From the NCBI GenBank assembly GCA_965229785.1, contig CBDDJS010000001.1, positions 868,001 through 932,000 of the forward strand: a stretch of DNA of 64,000 bases, given 5' to 3'. Positions 27,390 to 36,670 of this stretch are shown here, piece after piece (the stretch's first letter is position 1; every line of letters starts with the position of its first letter). The notes under the pieces were generated by a model, which worked only from the letters and a program-made list of their open reading frames with translations, was not told where the DNA came from and did not search any database. This DNA comes from JAWPMT01 sp965229785. GTDB taxonomy: Bacteria; Bacteroidota; Bacteroidia; Cytophagales; Cyclobacteriaceae. The translations under genes were made by a program, and so were the position numbers.

Positions 27390-28234
27390 TGAAGAGATTT
27401 ATATTTCCTGCATTACTATCCATTGTACTTGTACTCAATGGTTGTTTAAGTTCGGATGAGCCATTCGATCCTAATGCACAATTGGAAGCAGATATCATTG
27501 CCATAGATGAGTATCTGGCAGAAAATAATATTGATGCGGAAGAACATGAGAGCGGTTTTCGGTACCTTATCGAGGAAATGGGCGATGGACCGGGTATTAC
27601 GGATTCCTTTCGTATTATATTAGACTATGAAGGTGAGACGCTCGATGGACGCGTTTTCGACTCTGATGATGATTTTTATCGTTCATTGAATGAAAGTGGT
27701 TTTCCCGCCTGGCGAATGGGCCTTCCATTGATCAACGAAGGTGGAACCATTACGCTTTTCATTCCGTCTGGGCTCGCGTTTGGAAATATTTCCTTAGAAG
27801 GCTTGCCCGCTAATTCGAATGTTATTTACCGTATTTCTGTCACGAATTCAGATATCCGATATTTGGAAGAAGTGAATGAGATCAACGAATATCTTGCTGA
27901 AAACAATATCACGGCTGAAGTACATGAGTCAGGGCTGAGGTATGTTATCCATGAGCCGGGCGATCCGGATCGGATGCCTGATAGTCGAGGTTCCATTCTC
28001 GTTGCTTACGAAGGCAGACTGCTCAATGACGATGTTTTTGACGAATCCGACCTACGGGAATTCGATTTGACCGATTTGATCACGGGATGGAGAATTGGTA
28101 TCCCATTGATTGGTGAGGGGGGCTCTATCTCTATCTATATTCCTTCGAGGCTGGCTTTTGGTCCGCAAGACCTGGAGACCATTCCTTCAAATTCACCCCT
28201 GATCTTTGATGTACAATTAGAAGCTGTACGTTAG
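27389..28234 (+). CDS. Two-domain FKBP-type lipoprotein (3)
   Basis: 281 residues from ATG at 27389, which overlaps the previous TGA by one base; a TTG just before it is less likely. Lipobox VLNGC. Two FKBP-like domains follow each other. Both replace the active-site Tyr of LAYG with Phe (LAFGN, LAFGP), and the first also has AWRMG instead of GW, so activity may be reduced or shifted to a chaperone role. Last gene of the FKBP trio. Confidence 0.9.
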   Translation: MKRFIFPALLSIVLVLNGCLSSDEPFDPNAQLEADIIAIDEYLAENNIDAEEHESGFRYLIEEMGDGPGITDSFRIILDYEGETLDGRVFDSDDDFYRSLNESGFPAWRMGLPLINEGGTITLFIPSGLAFGNISLEGLPANSNVIYRISVTNSDIRYLEEVNEINEYLAENNITAEVHESGLRYVIHEPGDPDRMPDSRGSILVAYEGRLLNDDVFDESDLREFDLTDLITGWRIGIPLIGEGGSISIYIPSRLAFGPQDLETIPSNSPLIFDVQLEAVR

Positions 28235-28378
28235 CAGAGATGATTTAGGTAGGGCGGCCATTGAGATGAAGAGTGTCGCCCGTAATTCAAAGACGCTATT
28301 CGAGAAAACCCTGGTCTTGACGAACAATTCAGGTCCCTGGCTGTTTTTCATTTTATCGTACTTAACTTCGAGGCATAT

Positions 28379-28579
28379 ATGAAGGGATTGGCCTATAGTA
28401 GTTTGCGCACCGGGAAGAAATATCGGCTCACGAATTTTGGTGAAGTCCACGAGTTCAGATTAGAGAAAATCCTGCCCAGGGACTTTCTCCTGAAAGACCT
28501 GACTACCTTGGAAATCTACAAAATGAGCCAACTTACCCAATTTGGGAAGGGTGGGGATTTTGAGATTCTTGAACTCTAA
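28379..28579 (+). CDS. Small conserved-looking protein of 66 residues
   Basis: 66 residues, no signal peptide or membrane segment. Contains GKKYRLTNFGEVHEFRLEKI, then DFLLKDLTTLEIYKMSQLTQ and FGKGGDF, a compact alternating beta pattern. I have a recollection of short proteins of this type in Bacteroidota but cannot name a family. Convergent with the DUF4249 gene, 22 bases apart. The 144 bases upstream contain no other gene. Confidence 0.6.
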   Translation: MKGLAYSSLRTGKKYRLTNFGEVHEFRLEKILPRDFLLKDLTTLEIYKMSQLTQFGKGGDFEILEL

Positions 28580-28601
28580 TTCAATTAATCGTTTTCGAAA
28601 T

Positions 28602-29915
28602 TTACTGCGGAACATCTTGCCATATTTCTGGTACATCATATAATCCGTGCCAGGTGCAATCTCCACAGTATTTCCAGGTAAAATAGGCATACTTTCCTCT
28701 TATATCGGTAATTACCCATTCCTGATAGCACGCCCCGTTGAGTCTTCCGTCTAATCCACTCCAGTCATAATAGGTGCCATTTCTGATGACTGTATCTCCA
28801 TCTATGATCTGTACTTCCTCTCGATCAAAAAGGATCTGTACTGGCACTTCATAATCTACCGAGCAAACAGTCCAGATACTATCCAAAGGGCAAACCCATT
28901 CTTCGGTCTGTATGCCATCTTCCAGGAATTGTTTGTAATTAAAGGTTCTCCGGACCTCAGAAACTCCTGCTACCTCAAAGTAGCCCAGTACGGGCAGACT
29001 TGCGCCAGCCTGCGGCTTGATATTTCCGGTAAGGGTGCCCAATTGTCGATCAGAAAGTGAACCGGCAGATTCGTTAATATCCCTCAATTGGCGGAAAAAA
29101 TCGTAGGTATCATCGGAGATGGTGTATTGTCGAACACCGATTCTATAGTCATAAGCCAGGTCAGGGAGCCATTCGTTAATGAACTTTATGGGGTATTCCG
29201 ATACTTTATTCTCGCTTAAATTACGTGTGGTGCTGATCAGGGTCCGTGATTGTTGTCTTTTGCGGTAACATCTCCCCAAGGGCCGTTCCCTTTCAAAAAC
29301 TTCGAAAGTATGTCGGGTTCCTTTGAAATCATATTTTGACGGGTATGGAACATCCACGGCATAACTCTCCGTGAATTCATATCGAAAGTTATGGTAGTCA
29401 GGTGCATCTGAATGTGAATCAAGGAAGATTTGAACACCATCCAGATCAGTGGCATTGAAATCGGCTGGTACTATCAGGAAACGTCCATAAATGCTATCAA
29501 TATCAATCGGGGGGAGGAGGGTTTCAGGCGTTGATAAGAACTGCTGCCCATCTGAAAGTTGTATTTCAAGTTGGTAGGTCTGTCCCGGGATACCTGCGAA
29601 ACTGGAATCAGTGATGTATTGGCCGGGCTTAGCTTCGTAGAGAGAGATGCGTTCGCCTGCGGTGAGGTAACTTACGATTGCTGCACTTACAGGTCTGAAA
29701 TTTGAACTATCGAGTCGTTCTGAAAAGGTAAGTTGGACCAGGTGTGCTTTGGTTTCATTGGTAAGCGTGGCATCCACTACGAGGGATGAAGCTTCTTCGA
29801 ATATCTCGAGTTCATAAGGGTAAACACATGATATGCCCAGGAGTAACCACATAGGGGCAAAGGCCAAGGCTAGGATTTTCTTTAGTATCCCAATGGCATC
29901 TTTTTGCCGTTTCAT
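28602..29915 (-). CDS. DUF4249 family lipoprotein
   Basis: 437 residues with a lipobox-like GISC after a hydrophobic stretch (LALAFAPMWLLL). The following SLVVDATLTNETKAHLVQL is the typical DUF4249 opening, and the C-terminal part has Cys-rich ACYQEWVITDIRGKYAYFTW and CGDCTW. These surface lipoproteins are normally next to a TonB-dependent receptor; here none is adjacent. Function unknown, likely an outer-membrane-associated partner of a receptor encoded elsewhere. Confidence 0.8.
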   Translation of the reverse strand: MKRQKDAIGILKKILALAFAPMWLLLGISCVYPYELEIFEEASSLVVDATLTNETKAHLVQLTFSERLDSSNFRPVSAAIVSYLTAGERISLYEAKPGQYITDSSFAGIPGQTYQLEIQLSDGQQFLSTPETLLPPIDIDSIYGRFLIVPADFNATDLDGVQIFLDSHSDAPDYHNFRYEFTESYAVDVPYPSKYDFKGTRHTFEVFERERPLGRCYRKRQQSRTLISTTRNLSENKVSEYPIKFINEWLPDLAYDYRIGVRQYTISDDTYDFFRQLRDINESAGSLSDRQLGTLTGNIKPQAGASLPVLGYFEVAGVSEVRRTFNYKQFLEDGIQTEEWVCPLDSIWTVCSVDYEVPVQILFDREEVQIIDGDTVIRNGTYYDWSGLDGRLNGACYQEWVITDIRGKYAYFTWKYCGDCTWHGLYDVPEIWQDVPQ

Positions 29916-29982
29916 AGGATAAGCAGGTTGGTTTAATGGATAACAACGCTGTTGTAAAAGCCCTGTACATGAAAGTTAGGGT

Positions 29983-31032
29983 TTACTTACTTTTCGTGAT
30001 TTTATACAATTTAATTTCATTCGTTTTACCTTTTAGTGGGATTTCTCCGGCATTATTAAAAGAGTAGGCAGATGGATTGAATGACTTCATGAGCGTATCG
30101 GAGATCAGGAAATCTGTCTCCAGTTCGTTGCATTTTCCCTGGATACGGGCAGCAGTATTGATGGCATCGCCGTGGTAAGCAATCTCTTTTTTGTACTTGC
30201 CAATTTCCGTAACTGTGACTACTCCGCCATGAACTCCTGCTTTGAAGTATGGGACTACACCGTATTTTGCCTGATAGTCAGCTGATTTTGAAATTAACTG
30301 CGCCTTGAATCGAAAGAACGCTTCAATGGCATTACCATTTCGCAATCCACGCTCAAAAGGCCAGGATAATACCGCTTCATCTCCCACATATTGATAGATT
30401 TCGGCCTCATTTTCAATCACGACTCCCAAATCGTTAAAACAATCCTGAATCATGGAGCTGTATTGGATGTGTCCCAGTTTTTCGGCATGAGTGGTCGAAG
30501 ATTGCAGGTCCAGAAACATGAAGATGCGCTGTTCCTCCCGGGGATGATAAAACTTTCCCTGTAGCAGCTTTCCAAGATTTCCTTCTCCCAACATCAGGTT
30601 CACCTGCCGGATCACGATCAGGACGAAATCGGTAGCGATTACATAGAAATAGATCGCACCACTGCCTTTGTCAAAGGCAAACGTGACAATATTGATATCC
30701 GTACCGAAATAGGCCTGGTAAGCGAAATACGCGACGCTAATCAATACGGCCAGGAAAATTAATCCATAGATAAATCGAAGTAGTAGCAATCTACGAATAG
30801 GGACGTGTCGGTATAGTTTTTCTTCGGTCCAGACTTGAGCCACTCCAGCAATTAAACCCATCAATGGACCCAATGTAAAGGCCATGAGCAAGCTGTCGGT
30901 AAAATCAAATTTGAGATTACCCAACTCTTCGGTTCCGACGCCTCGAACAATGGATAGGAACAAAAAGGCGACAGTCCAACCAATAACATAGTCCCGGACG
31001 ACCTTAATCCGCGTACGTGTGGAGAATTTCAA
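29983..31032 (-). CDS. Membrane-bound class III adenylate cyclase
   Basis: 349 residues: four hydrophobic segments in the first about 160 residues, then a class III cyclase catalytic domain (about 170-345). Catalytic motifs are complete: FLDLQSSTTHA and YVGDEAVLSW (the two metal-binding Asp), KKEIAYHGDAINTAARIQ (purine-reading Lys/Asp, transition-state Asn/Arg). It should make cAMP at the membrane. There is no separate sensor domain. It lies close to a Crp/Fnr-family gene on the opposite strand, which could be a cAMP target by inference. Confidence 0.88.
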   Translation of the reverse strand: MKFSTRTRIKVVRDYVIGWTVAFLFLSIVRGVGTEELGNLKFDFTDSLLMAFTLGPLMGLIAGVAQVWTEEKLYRHVPIRRLLLLRFIYGLIFLAVLISVAYFAYQAYFGTDINIVTFAFDKGSGAIYFYVIATDFVLIVIRQVNLMLGEGNLGKLLQGKFYHPREEQRIFMFLDLQSSTTHAEKLGHIQYSSMIQDCFNDLGVVIENEAEIYQYVGDEAVLSWPFERGLRNGNAIEAFFRFKAQLISKSADYQAKYGVVPYFKAGVHGGVVTVTEIGKYKKEIAYHGDAINTAARIQGKCNELETDFLISDTLMKSFNPSAYSFNNAGEIPLKGKTNEIKLYKITKSK

Positions 31033-31141
31033 TACAGTATTGTGATTTAGCGAAGATGGCGGGAAAGGAGAGAAGAGACAAGATTACTGGCTAACTTTAA
31101 TTCAACAACCGTTATCCAATTTGCTCCTTATTATTTAATAC

Positions 31142-31852
31142 ATGAGATACTTGTTGTTTGCGATGGTGATATTCGGAGTTCAGACGGTGATGAGTCAAAT
31201 CCGAATCGATCACGCCATCACCGTAGTTTCTGATATGGATATGGCGAAGAATAAGTATAATGCGCTGGGCTTTTATGTCAAAGATGGCAGACTTCATGAA
31301 AACGGCTTACTCAATGCGCATATCAAGTTCGCCAACCAGAGTTCATTCGAATTAATGACGGTAAAAGGTATTCCAAAGGATCCCATGTCACAGGAATATC
31401 AGTCACTGTTGGAAAATAGCGAAGGTGGTGTGTTTCTGGCTTTGACCGGACACCATCACGATTCGCTAAAGAGGCAATTCACGGAAATGGACATAGATTT
31501 TATTGAAACGGAAGGGAAATTATGGCGCTATTTGTCATTTCCTTCGGATTCCTATTTGGCCCACCTGTTCTTTATAGATTATCAGTTCGATATTGGAGCC
31601 CAAAGAGACCTCACCAATCACTCCAATGGCCTAACCGGGATACAATCCGTGGAAATGGAAGGAGATGACGCCTTAAATCGTTTTTTTGAAAACATTGGCC
31701 TGGAATATGAAGCGAACACATCTGCTTTTTTAACACCAACCGGGCGAATTGCGGTGGTCGCATCATCAGCGAAAAATGAGCGCCCCAGATTGGCTAGGGT
31801 CATATTTTCGGGAGAAGGCGTACCGATATTGGAAATCAATTGGCGGATGTGA
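31142..31852 (+). CDS. Exported glyoxalase-like domain protein
   Basis: 236 residues with a signal peptide (YLLFAMVIFGVQTVMS). The RIDHAITVVSDMDMAKNKYN opening and the pattern of GFYVKDGRLHENG and AHIKFANQSSFELM are those of the Glyoxalase_3/VOC group of metal-binding proteins. It is the first gene of a plus-strand pair with the Crp/Fnr gene (15 bases apart). Substrate unknown; could be a dioxygenase-fold or binding protein. Confidence 0.75.
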   Translation: MRYLLFAMVIFGVQTVMSQIRIDHAITVVSDMDMAKNKYNALGFYVKDGRLHENGLLNAHIKFANQSSFELMTVKGIPKDPMSQEYQSLLENSEGGVFLALTGHHHDSLKRQFTEMDIDFIETEGKLWRYLSFPSDSYLAHLFFIDYQFDIGAQRDLTNHSNGLTGIQSVEMEGDDALNRFFENIGLEYEANTSAFLTPTGRIAVVASSAKNERPRLARVIFSGEGVPILEINWRM

Positions 31853-31867
31853 TAGATTAATGATTAT

Positions 31868-32407
31868 ATGGAAATTTCGGAGGATATTATTCAAGTTGAT
31901 CCTGGAGCGAAAAGAATACGTTATACGAAAGGTACCATCCTCCAACACAAGGGGAAACAAAGGGCAAAAACTTTTTTTGTCGAGCGCGGACTCTTGCGAG
32001 GCTATATCATCGATAGCAAGGGTAAGGAGCATATTTTCATGTTCGCTCCTGAAGATTGGATCATTGCCGATGTGGAGTCACTGGAATTTGATCAGCCCAC
32101 GCAATTATTCATCGATTGCATTGAAGATTCGGACGTCATCGAATTCGATAAAGACCGTTTGATGGGTGAAGGGGTGAGCAGGGAAGTTATCGTAAGCAAT
32201 TTTAAGCTTTTGTATAGACGGATGGGTATGCTGCAACGTCGCATTATTATGCAAATGAGCTCACCGGCAGTCGATCGCTACACGTATTTTATAGAAACAT
32301 ATCCCGGCCTTCTGGGACGTGTGCCACAACATATGATTGCGTCATATCTGGGTATTACGCCACAGGCGCTGAGCACAATTCGGAAACAAATGTCAAAAAA
32401 CTTGTAG
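31868..32407 (+). CDS. Crp/Fnr-family transcriptional regulator
   Basis: 179 residues. The N-terminal half is a cyclic-nucleotide-binding-like beta roll (FVERGLLRGYIIDSKGKEHI, EDWIIADVESL), the C-terminal part a winged helix with HTH signature GRVPQHMIASYLGITPQALS. The HTH is short, as usual in Bacteroidota versions. No conserved Arg/Glu phosphate-binding cassette is obvious, so ligand binding is uncertain. Next to the glyoxalase-like gene, perhaps its regulator. Confidence 0.88.
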   Translation: MEISEDIIQVDPGAKRIRYTKGTILQHKGKQRAKTFFVERGLLRGYIIDSKGKEHIFMFAPEDWIIADVESLEFDQPTQLFIDCIEDSDVIEFDKDRLMGEGVSREVIVSNFKLLYRRMGMLQRRIIMQMSSPAVDRYTYFIETYPGLLGRVPQHMIASYLGITPQALSTIRKQMSKNL

Positions 32408-32479
32408 ATCGATGCATTAGTTAATCTAGATGAATGCACAGCTCTTTGTTGTGTTCCATGTTTGTAAAAAAGAATCGAC

Positions 32480-33400
32480 ATGCAATTCGAAAATACAAGT
32501 CTCTGGCCTGATCTAGACTTTAATCGCTACCAGGGAACCCTGGAAACTCTACATCAATGGTTACAAATTGTAGGGAAGGTTCGATTAAAGACCATGCCCT
32601 GGCAGAATCATTCGTGGCACACTACCCTTTACGTTTCAGCTACAGGTTTTTCTACCCATGGTATTCCACATGATGGCCGTATTTTTGAAATTGATTTTGA
32701 CTTCAAGCAACATAAGCTACTGATCCAGTGCTCAAATGCGGAACCATTGACCATGGCGTTGGAATCCGGAACCGTGGCCTCTTTTTATGAGGAACTGATG
32801 GATAAACTCAAGCGTATTGGTGTCACTCCCAGATTGCATGCCCGACCCAATGAAATGGAGCCAGCGATACCTTTCGCTGAAAACCACGATCATGCCGAAT
32901 ATGATCCCGAAATGGCCACTGCACTTTGGCAGGCCATGTTGAAAGTAAATGGTGTATTCAATCAATTCAGGACAGAGTTTGTCGGTAAAGCAAGCCCGGT
33001 TCATTTGTTCTGGGGAGCCTTTGATCTGGCCGTTACTCGGTTTTCCGGTCATCAGGCCCCTTTGCATCCAGGTGGAATGCCCAATATGCCTCTGGAGGTA
33101 ATGCAGGAAGCTTATTCGCAGGAAGTGAGCAGTGCGGGTTTCTGGCTGGGCTCCAGGGATTCACCAACGCCTGTGTTCTATGCTTATTCGTATCCTACAG
33201 GGGAGGGTTTTGGCGAGCAAAAAATACTGCCAGCTGAAGCATTCTACAGCCCGGATATGGGAGAGTTTTTCTTAAAATATGATGATGTCCGGAATTCGAA
33301 TGACCCGGAAAAGACCCTTCATGATTTCCTGCAAACCACTTATGAAGCCGCAGTAAATACCTCAAACTGGGATCGGGAAAAGCTAGAGAAAACTAATTAG
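32480..33400 (+). CDS. DUF5996 family protein
   Basis: 306 residues, no signal peptide. Motifs WPDLDFNRYQGTLETLHQWL, RLKTMPWQNHSWHTTLYVSA, FWGAFDLAVTRFSGHQAPLH and SAGFWLGS are those of the DUF5996 group, whose function is not known. Cytoplasmic. Follows the Crp/Fnr gene by 72 bases on the same strand but with a different GC and spacing, so co-transcription is possible, not certain. Confidence 0.82.
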   Translation: MQFENTSLWPDLDFNRYQGTLETLHQWLQIVGKVRLKTMPWQNHSWHTTLYVSATGFSTHGIPHDGRIFEIDFDFKQHKLLIQCSNAEPLTMALESGTVASFYEELMDKLKRIGVTPRLHARPNEMEPAIPFAENHDHAEYDPEMATALWQAMLKVNGVFNQFRTEFVGKASPVHLFWGAFDLAVTRFSGHQAPLHPGGMPNMPLEVMQEAYSQEVSSAGFWLGSRDSPTPVFYAYSYPTGEGFGEQKILPAEAFYSPDMGEFFLKYDDVRNSNDPEKTLHDFLQTTYEAAVNTSNWDREKLEKTN

Positions 33401-33482
33401 TACGTAATATTATTCTGAATACTGGGAAATTTGCTAATCTTACGTGCCTTTGATCAGATGAACCGACAAGATCAAAAACCAC

Positions 33483-34217
33483 ATGTTAGCAAAATCCACT
33501 ATTGAAGCCCATAATTCTGAGCAATTGGAGTATTATGCCGGCTCTCCGAAAAAAACCATGATGCCTGGTGACACGCCCTATATCAGGCGTCATTGGACTG
33601 AATTTTTACAACAGGCAGGTATTAATAAATCCGATAAGATTCTGGAAGTGGGATGCGGAATGGGAAAGTTCACATTGCCCATGATAAAAAAGGGGTATAA
33701 TGTGACGGGTCTGGATATATCGCCCAACCTACTGGAATTATTGCAATCCTACAATACGGAGCAATTGCCTGTAGCGTTAATTGAGGCCGATATTCTTGAT
33801 ATTTCAAGTGAATATGATGAGCAATTCGATCATGTGATCGGATTCTTTACTTTGCACCATTTCTTACAACTGGAAGACTATATTGCAGCGATGAGCCGCC
33901 TGGTCAAACCCACCGGTTCTATCGTTTTTTTGGAGCCTAATGCCTTTAATCCTCTTTTTTATGCACAGATGGTGATCTCACCTACCATGACGTGGCAGGG
34001 AGATAAAGGAATCGCTAAAATGACCATGAAGAACTTTCGAAAGGCTGCCAGTTATGCCGGTCTGGGCAAAGTCTCATTGCACAAATACGGTTTTTTCCCA
34101 CCCTTTCTGGTAAATACCCTCGTCGGTAGGACGATTGAATCGATAATTGAGAAAATTAGGATTTTTCATTTCTTTTCGGCTTTCCAGGTGGTCAAAATGG
34201 AGAAACCTGCGCGATGA
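33483..34217 (+). CDS. Class I SAM-dependent methyltransferase
   Basis: 244 residues. SAM-binding motif I ILEVGCGMGKFTLPM is followed by VTGLDISPNLLEL (motif II region) and VIGFFTLHHFLQ. The C-terminal part is basic and hydrophobic. Substrate unknown. The stop overlaps the start of the HpcH-like gene by four bases (ATGA), so the two are probably one operon in the glycan/lipid locus. Confidence 0.87.
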   Translation: MLAKSTIEAHNSEQLEYYAGSPKKTMMPGDTPYIRRHWTEFLQQAGINKSDKILEVGCGMGKFTLPMIKKGYNVTGLDISPNLLELLQSYNTEQLPVALIEADILDISSEYDEQFDHVIGFFTLHHFLQLEDYIAAMSRLVKPTGSIVFLEPNAFNPLFYAQMVISPTMTWQGDKGIAKMTMKNFRKAASYAGLGKVSLHKYGFFPPFLVNTLVGRTIESIIEKIRIFHFFSAFQVVKMEKPAR

Positions 34218-35008
34218 ACGAGGCTCATAACCACTACGATAGTCAGTCGTTCAAATTATTCGCATTTTATGCCAACCCTGCCACACTTTCCGAATTGATC
34301 AGAAATGATGTGGATGGCGTTGTAATTGATTGGGAAAGAAAAGGTAAAGACCTTAGACAGCAGCTTTACGATACACAGATCTCGGAACATCAATCCGATG
34401 ACCTGAGGAAGGTACAACAGGAGAAGCCCAAATGTATTGTATGCCGGATCAATGCGTTTCATGCCGATAGTATATCGGAGATAAACCTGGCGATAGCATG
34501 CGGTGCTAACGAGATATTACTACCTATGGTCACGAAGACCAAAGAAGTGGAACAAGTCATCGAACTTGCTAATGGTCGCGTCAAAGTAGGGGTGATGCTG
34601 GAAACGATTGAAGCATTAGCCATTGCACAGGAATTGAATGATTTGCCCGTACATCGATTCTATGTGGGATTGAATGACCTGGCGATTCAAAGAGGTACAA
34701 GGAATATTTTCCTTCCTTTCATTGATGGATTGCTGGATGAACTTAGACCAAAAATCACCAGGGATTTTGGTGTGGGTGGGCTTACTCATCCGTCACTGGG
34801 TAATCCCATTCCTTGTCGCTACCTGATTGACAGAATGAAGTATTACCAATGCTCATTCGCTTTTCTAAGAAGGTCATTTTACCGGGATCTCAATCAGTTT
34901 TCAATGGAAGACATATTTTCTGCCTTGTCTAAAGAGTTTTCCGGGGAAGTAAAGGAAGTACACTGGGATCAGGAAGCTCAAAAGCTTTTCAACTTAGCTT
35001 TGATTTGA
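34214..35008 (+). CDS. HpcH/HpaI aldolase or citrate-lyase-like TIM-barrel protein
   Basis: 264 residues. DVDGVVIDWERKGKDLRQ, CIVCRINAFHA, GANEILLPMVTKTKEVEQVI and VGVMLETIEAL follow the phosphoenolpyruvate/pyruvate-binding barrel of the HpcH/HpaI family, with Arg and Glu in the expected metal and substrate positions. It may cleave or form a C-C bond using pyruvate; the locus suggests sugar or lipid modification. Its last 20 bases overlap the end of the convergent GT2 gene. Confidence 0.75.
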   Translation: MNEAHNHYDSQSFKLFAFYANPATLSELIRNDVDGVVIDWERKGKDLRQQLYDTQISEHQSDDLRKVQQEKPKCIVCRINAFHADSISEINLAIACGANEILLPMVTKTKEVEQVIELANGRVKVGVMLETIEALAIAQELNDLPVHRFYVGLNDLAIQRGTRNIFLPFIDGLLDELRPKITRDFGVGGLTHPSLGNPIPCRYLIDRMKYYQCSFAFLRRSFYRDLNQFSMEDIFSALSKEFSGEVKEVHWDQEAQKLFNLALI

Positions 35009-35687
35009 TGTAGCTACAATACAGCGAGCAGTAAATCGCTCTGTAGGCCGCTTTTATTCGACCAATGAAGCTGTATCCTGAAGTCCCGATTGTCTTTATT
35101 CTATTCGCAGGTAGGTACTTTATGTTGCCGGAAAAATGAGCGACGATAATAGATAGGTAGGGGTGCTTGCAATTTGTGGCTATACGGATCACTTGTTGTA
35201 ATGTATCTCTGTTGATCAAATAGTAACTTCCGGCCCGGTAATGTAGACCGGATAGCAAATAGACCAATCCCTTGATCAATTTAGAAGTGATCATTCGGGA
35301 TTTCGACTGATAGGTACCCACCCTGAGTACGTAAGCCGCGTCTTCCCGATCCGTGATCAATTGCTTTAGCTCCAGGATTAATTCAGGAGCATCTTGCAGA
35401 TCTCCGTCCAGTACAACTACTTTTTGGCCCTTGGAGCGCTTCAAGCCTTCCAGGGTAGCTTTTTGCTGACCCATATTTATATCAAGGTCAACGAATTTTA
35501 CTTGCTGATATTCAGCGGATAGCTGCTTCAAGACATCCAATGATTGGTCCTGGGAGCTGTCATTGACGAAGATGATCTCGAAATCGTAGTTACAAAGATG
35601 CCGTATGATCCTTCTATTTAATTCAATTAGTGTGTTCTGGTTATTATAAATCGGTATGACCACACTGATCTCAGAGTCTACTTCCAT
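34989..35687 (-). CDS. Glycosyltransferase family 2 (DPM1-like)
   Basis: 232 residues from the ATG at 35687, chosen because MEVDSEISVVIPIYNNQ is the normal GT2 start; a longer frame to 35756 lies inside the epimerase gene. GT2 motifs: ISVVIPIYNNQNTLIELN, EIIFVNDSSQDQSL, VVLDGDLQDAPELI (the DxD-like acidic site) and the GxxYLINRDT region. Probably transfers a sugar to a polyprenyl phosphate. It overlaps the end of the epimerase gene by about ten bases and converges with the HpcH gene. Confidence 0.88.
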   Translation of the reverse strand: MEVDSEISVVIPIYNNQNTLIELNRRIIRHLCNYDFEIIFVNDSSQDQSLDVLKQLSAEYQQVKFVDLDINMGQQKATLEGLKRSKGQKVVVLDGDLQDAPELILELKQLITDREDAAYVLRVGTYQSKSRMITSKLIKGLVYLLSGLHYRAGSYYLINRDTLQQVIRIATNCKHPYLSIIVAHFSGNIKYLPANRIKTIGTSGYSFIGRIKAAYRAIYCSLYCSYIKSKLS

Positions 35688-36652
35688 TGGTAATGGTTTT
35701 GATGCCAGTTGATGGTTGATTGAAGCCCTTCCTTTAGGGAGTATTTTGGTTCCCAATTCAAGGTTTCCCGAGCAAGCCGACGATCTGCGACATACCTTCC
35801 CTGATCGAAATCATTTTTCTCATAAGTGCCATAAGTTTTTGGGATATCCATTCCCAGTAATTCCTCCATACAAGAAACGATCTCTTGAGGGCTATAATCC
35901 TTTCCTGCGCCAAAATTCACTTCCCGAATTTTGGAATTTCCATGTTTCGCCAATGCCAGCATGCCTTCTGACAGATCATCGATGTAGATGTAATCCCTTT
36001 TGTAGGTAGCCTTCCCCAGGCCGATTTCTTGGCCGGTTCTTGCGGCATTAAGTGCTTTTCCGATCAATTTTTGGTCACTTTCCCATGGTCCGTAGGTGCG
36101 AAAGATCCGGGCCATTTTTATAGGGATCTTTCTCTTATTGATGAACTGTAAACACGTGTTGCGCTCTTCGTATTTTAGTCGGCCTCTTAAGGTAGTTGGA
36201 GCAGGTGGTGTGCTTTCCGAAAGTGTGAAAGTATCCGGAGCCCACTGGTATATGGCTGAACTACAAGCGTGTATCATACACTTGAAATAAGACTTTCCCG
36301 AAATGGCATTGGCCAGGTTATTTAGGTTTCGCCTGGAGATATCCACTTGCTGAGACAAGGATGCTTCATCCACAAGTTCTGCATGTGGCGGGATAGCCAG
36401 ATGGAACAGATAAGTTGGCTTTATAGCTTGAATAGCGCGATTTACTTCACTTGGCTGTGATAAGTCTATCTCGACGATATTGATGTCTTTTTCAATCTCC
36501 TGAAGCCTCCACAGATTAGCATTCTTTCGAACGAAAGAAAAAAGATTCGCTTGTCTATTGACTAAAAATCTTGATAGATTGGCGCCAATAAACCCGTTGC
36601 CACCTGTTACGATGATGTTCGATTTTTCATATGGAGCAGAATGGTTGGCCAT
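35678..36652 (-). CDS. NAD(P)-dependent epimerase/dehydratase (SDR, atypical active site)
   Basis: 324 residues. Rossmann motif NIIVTGGNGFIGANLSRF is intact and C-terminal parts (FNFGAGK-like VNFGAGKDYSPQEIV) fit nucleotide-sugar epimerases/dehydratases. The catalytic YxxxK reads R-G-R-L-K in TLRGRLKYEER, so the usual Tyr is Arg while Lys is kept; the Ser in HACSSAIYQW is present. It may be inactive, or use another residue. Transcribed before the GT2 gene in one unit; diverges from the membrane glycosyltransferase gene with an 18-base gap. Confidence 0.85.
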   Translation of the reverse strand: MANHSAPYEKSNIIVTGGNGFIGANLSRFLVNRQANLFSFVRKNANLWRLQEIEKDINIVEIDLSQPSEVNRAIQAIKPTYLFHLAIPPHAELVDEASLSQQVDISRRNLNNLANAISGKSYFKCMIHACSSAIYQWAPDTFTLSESTPPAPTTLRGRLKYEERNTCLQFINKRKIPIKMARIFRTYGPWESDQKLIGKALNAARTGQEIGLGKATYKRDYIYIDDLSEGMLALAKHGNSKIREVNFGAGKDYSPQEIVSCMEELLGMDIPKTYGTYEKNDFDQGRYVADRRLARETLNWEPKYSLKEGLQSTINWHQNHYQWK

Positions 36653-36670
36653 TACCGAAATTTGTAAAGA

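Noticed and set aside
33402..33482. Possible Bacteroidota promoter (TGCCTTTG) before the methyltransferase gene
   Set aside because: The -7-like box fits but no TTTG box lies at the right spacing upstream.
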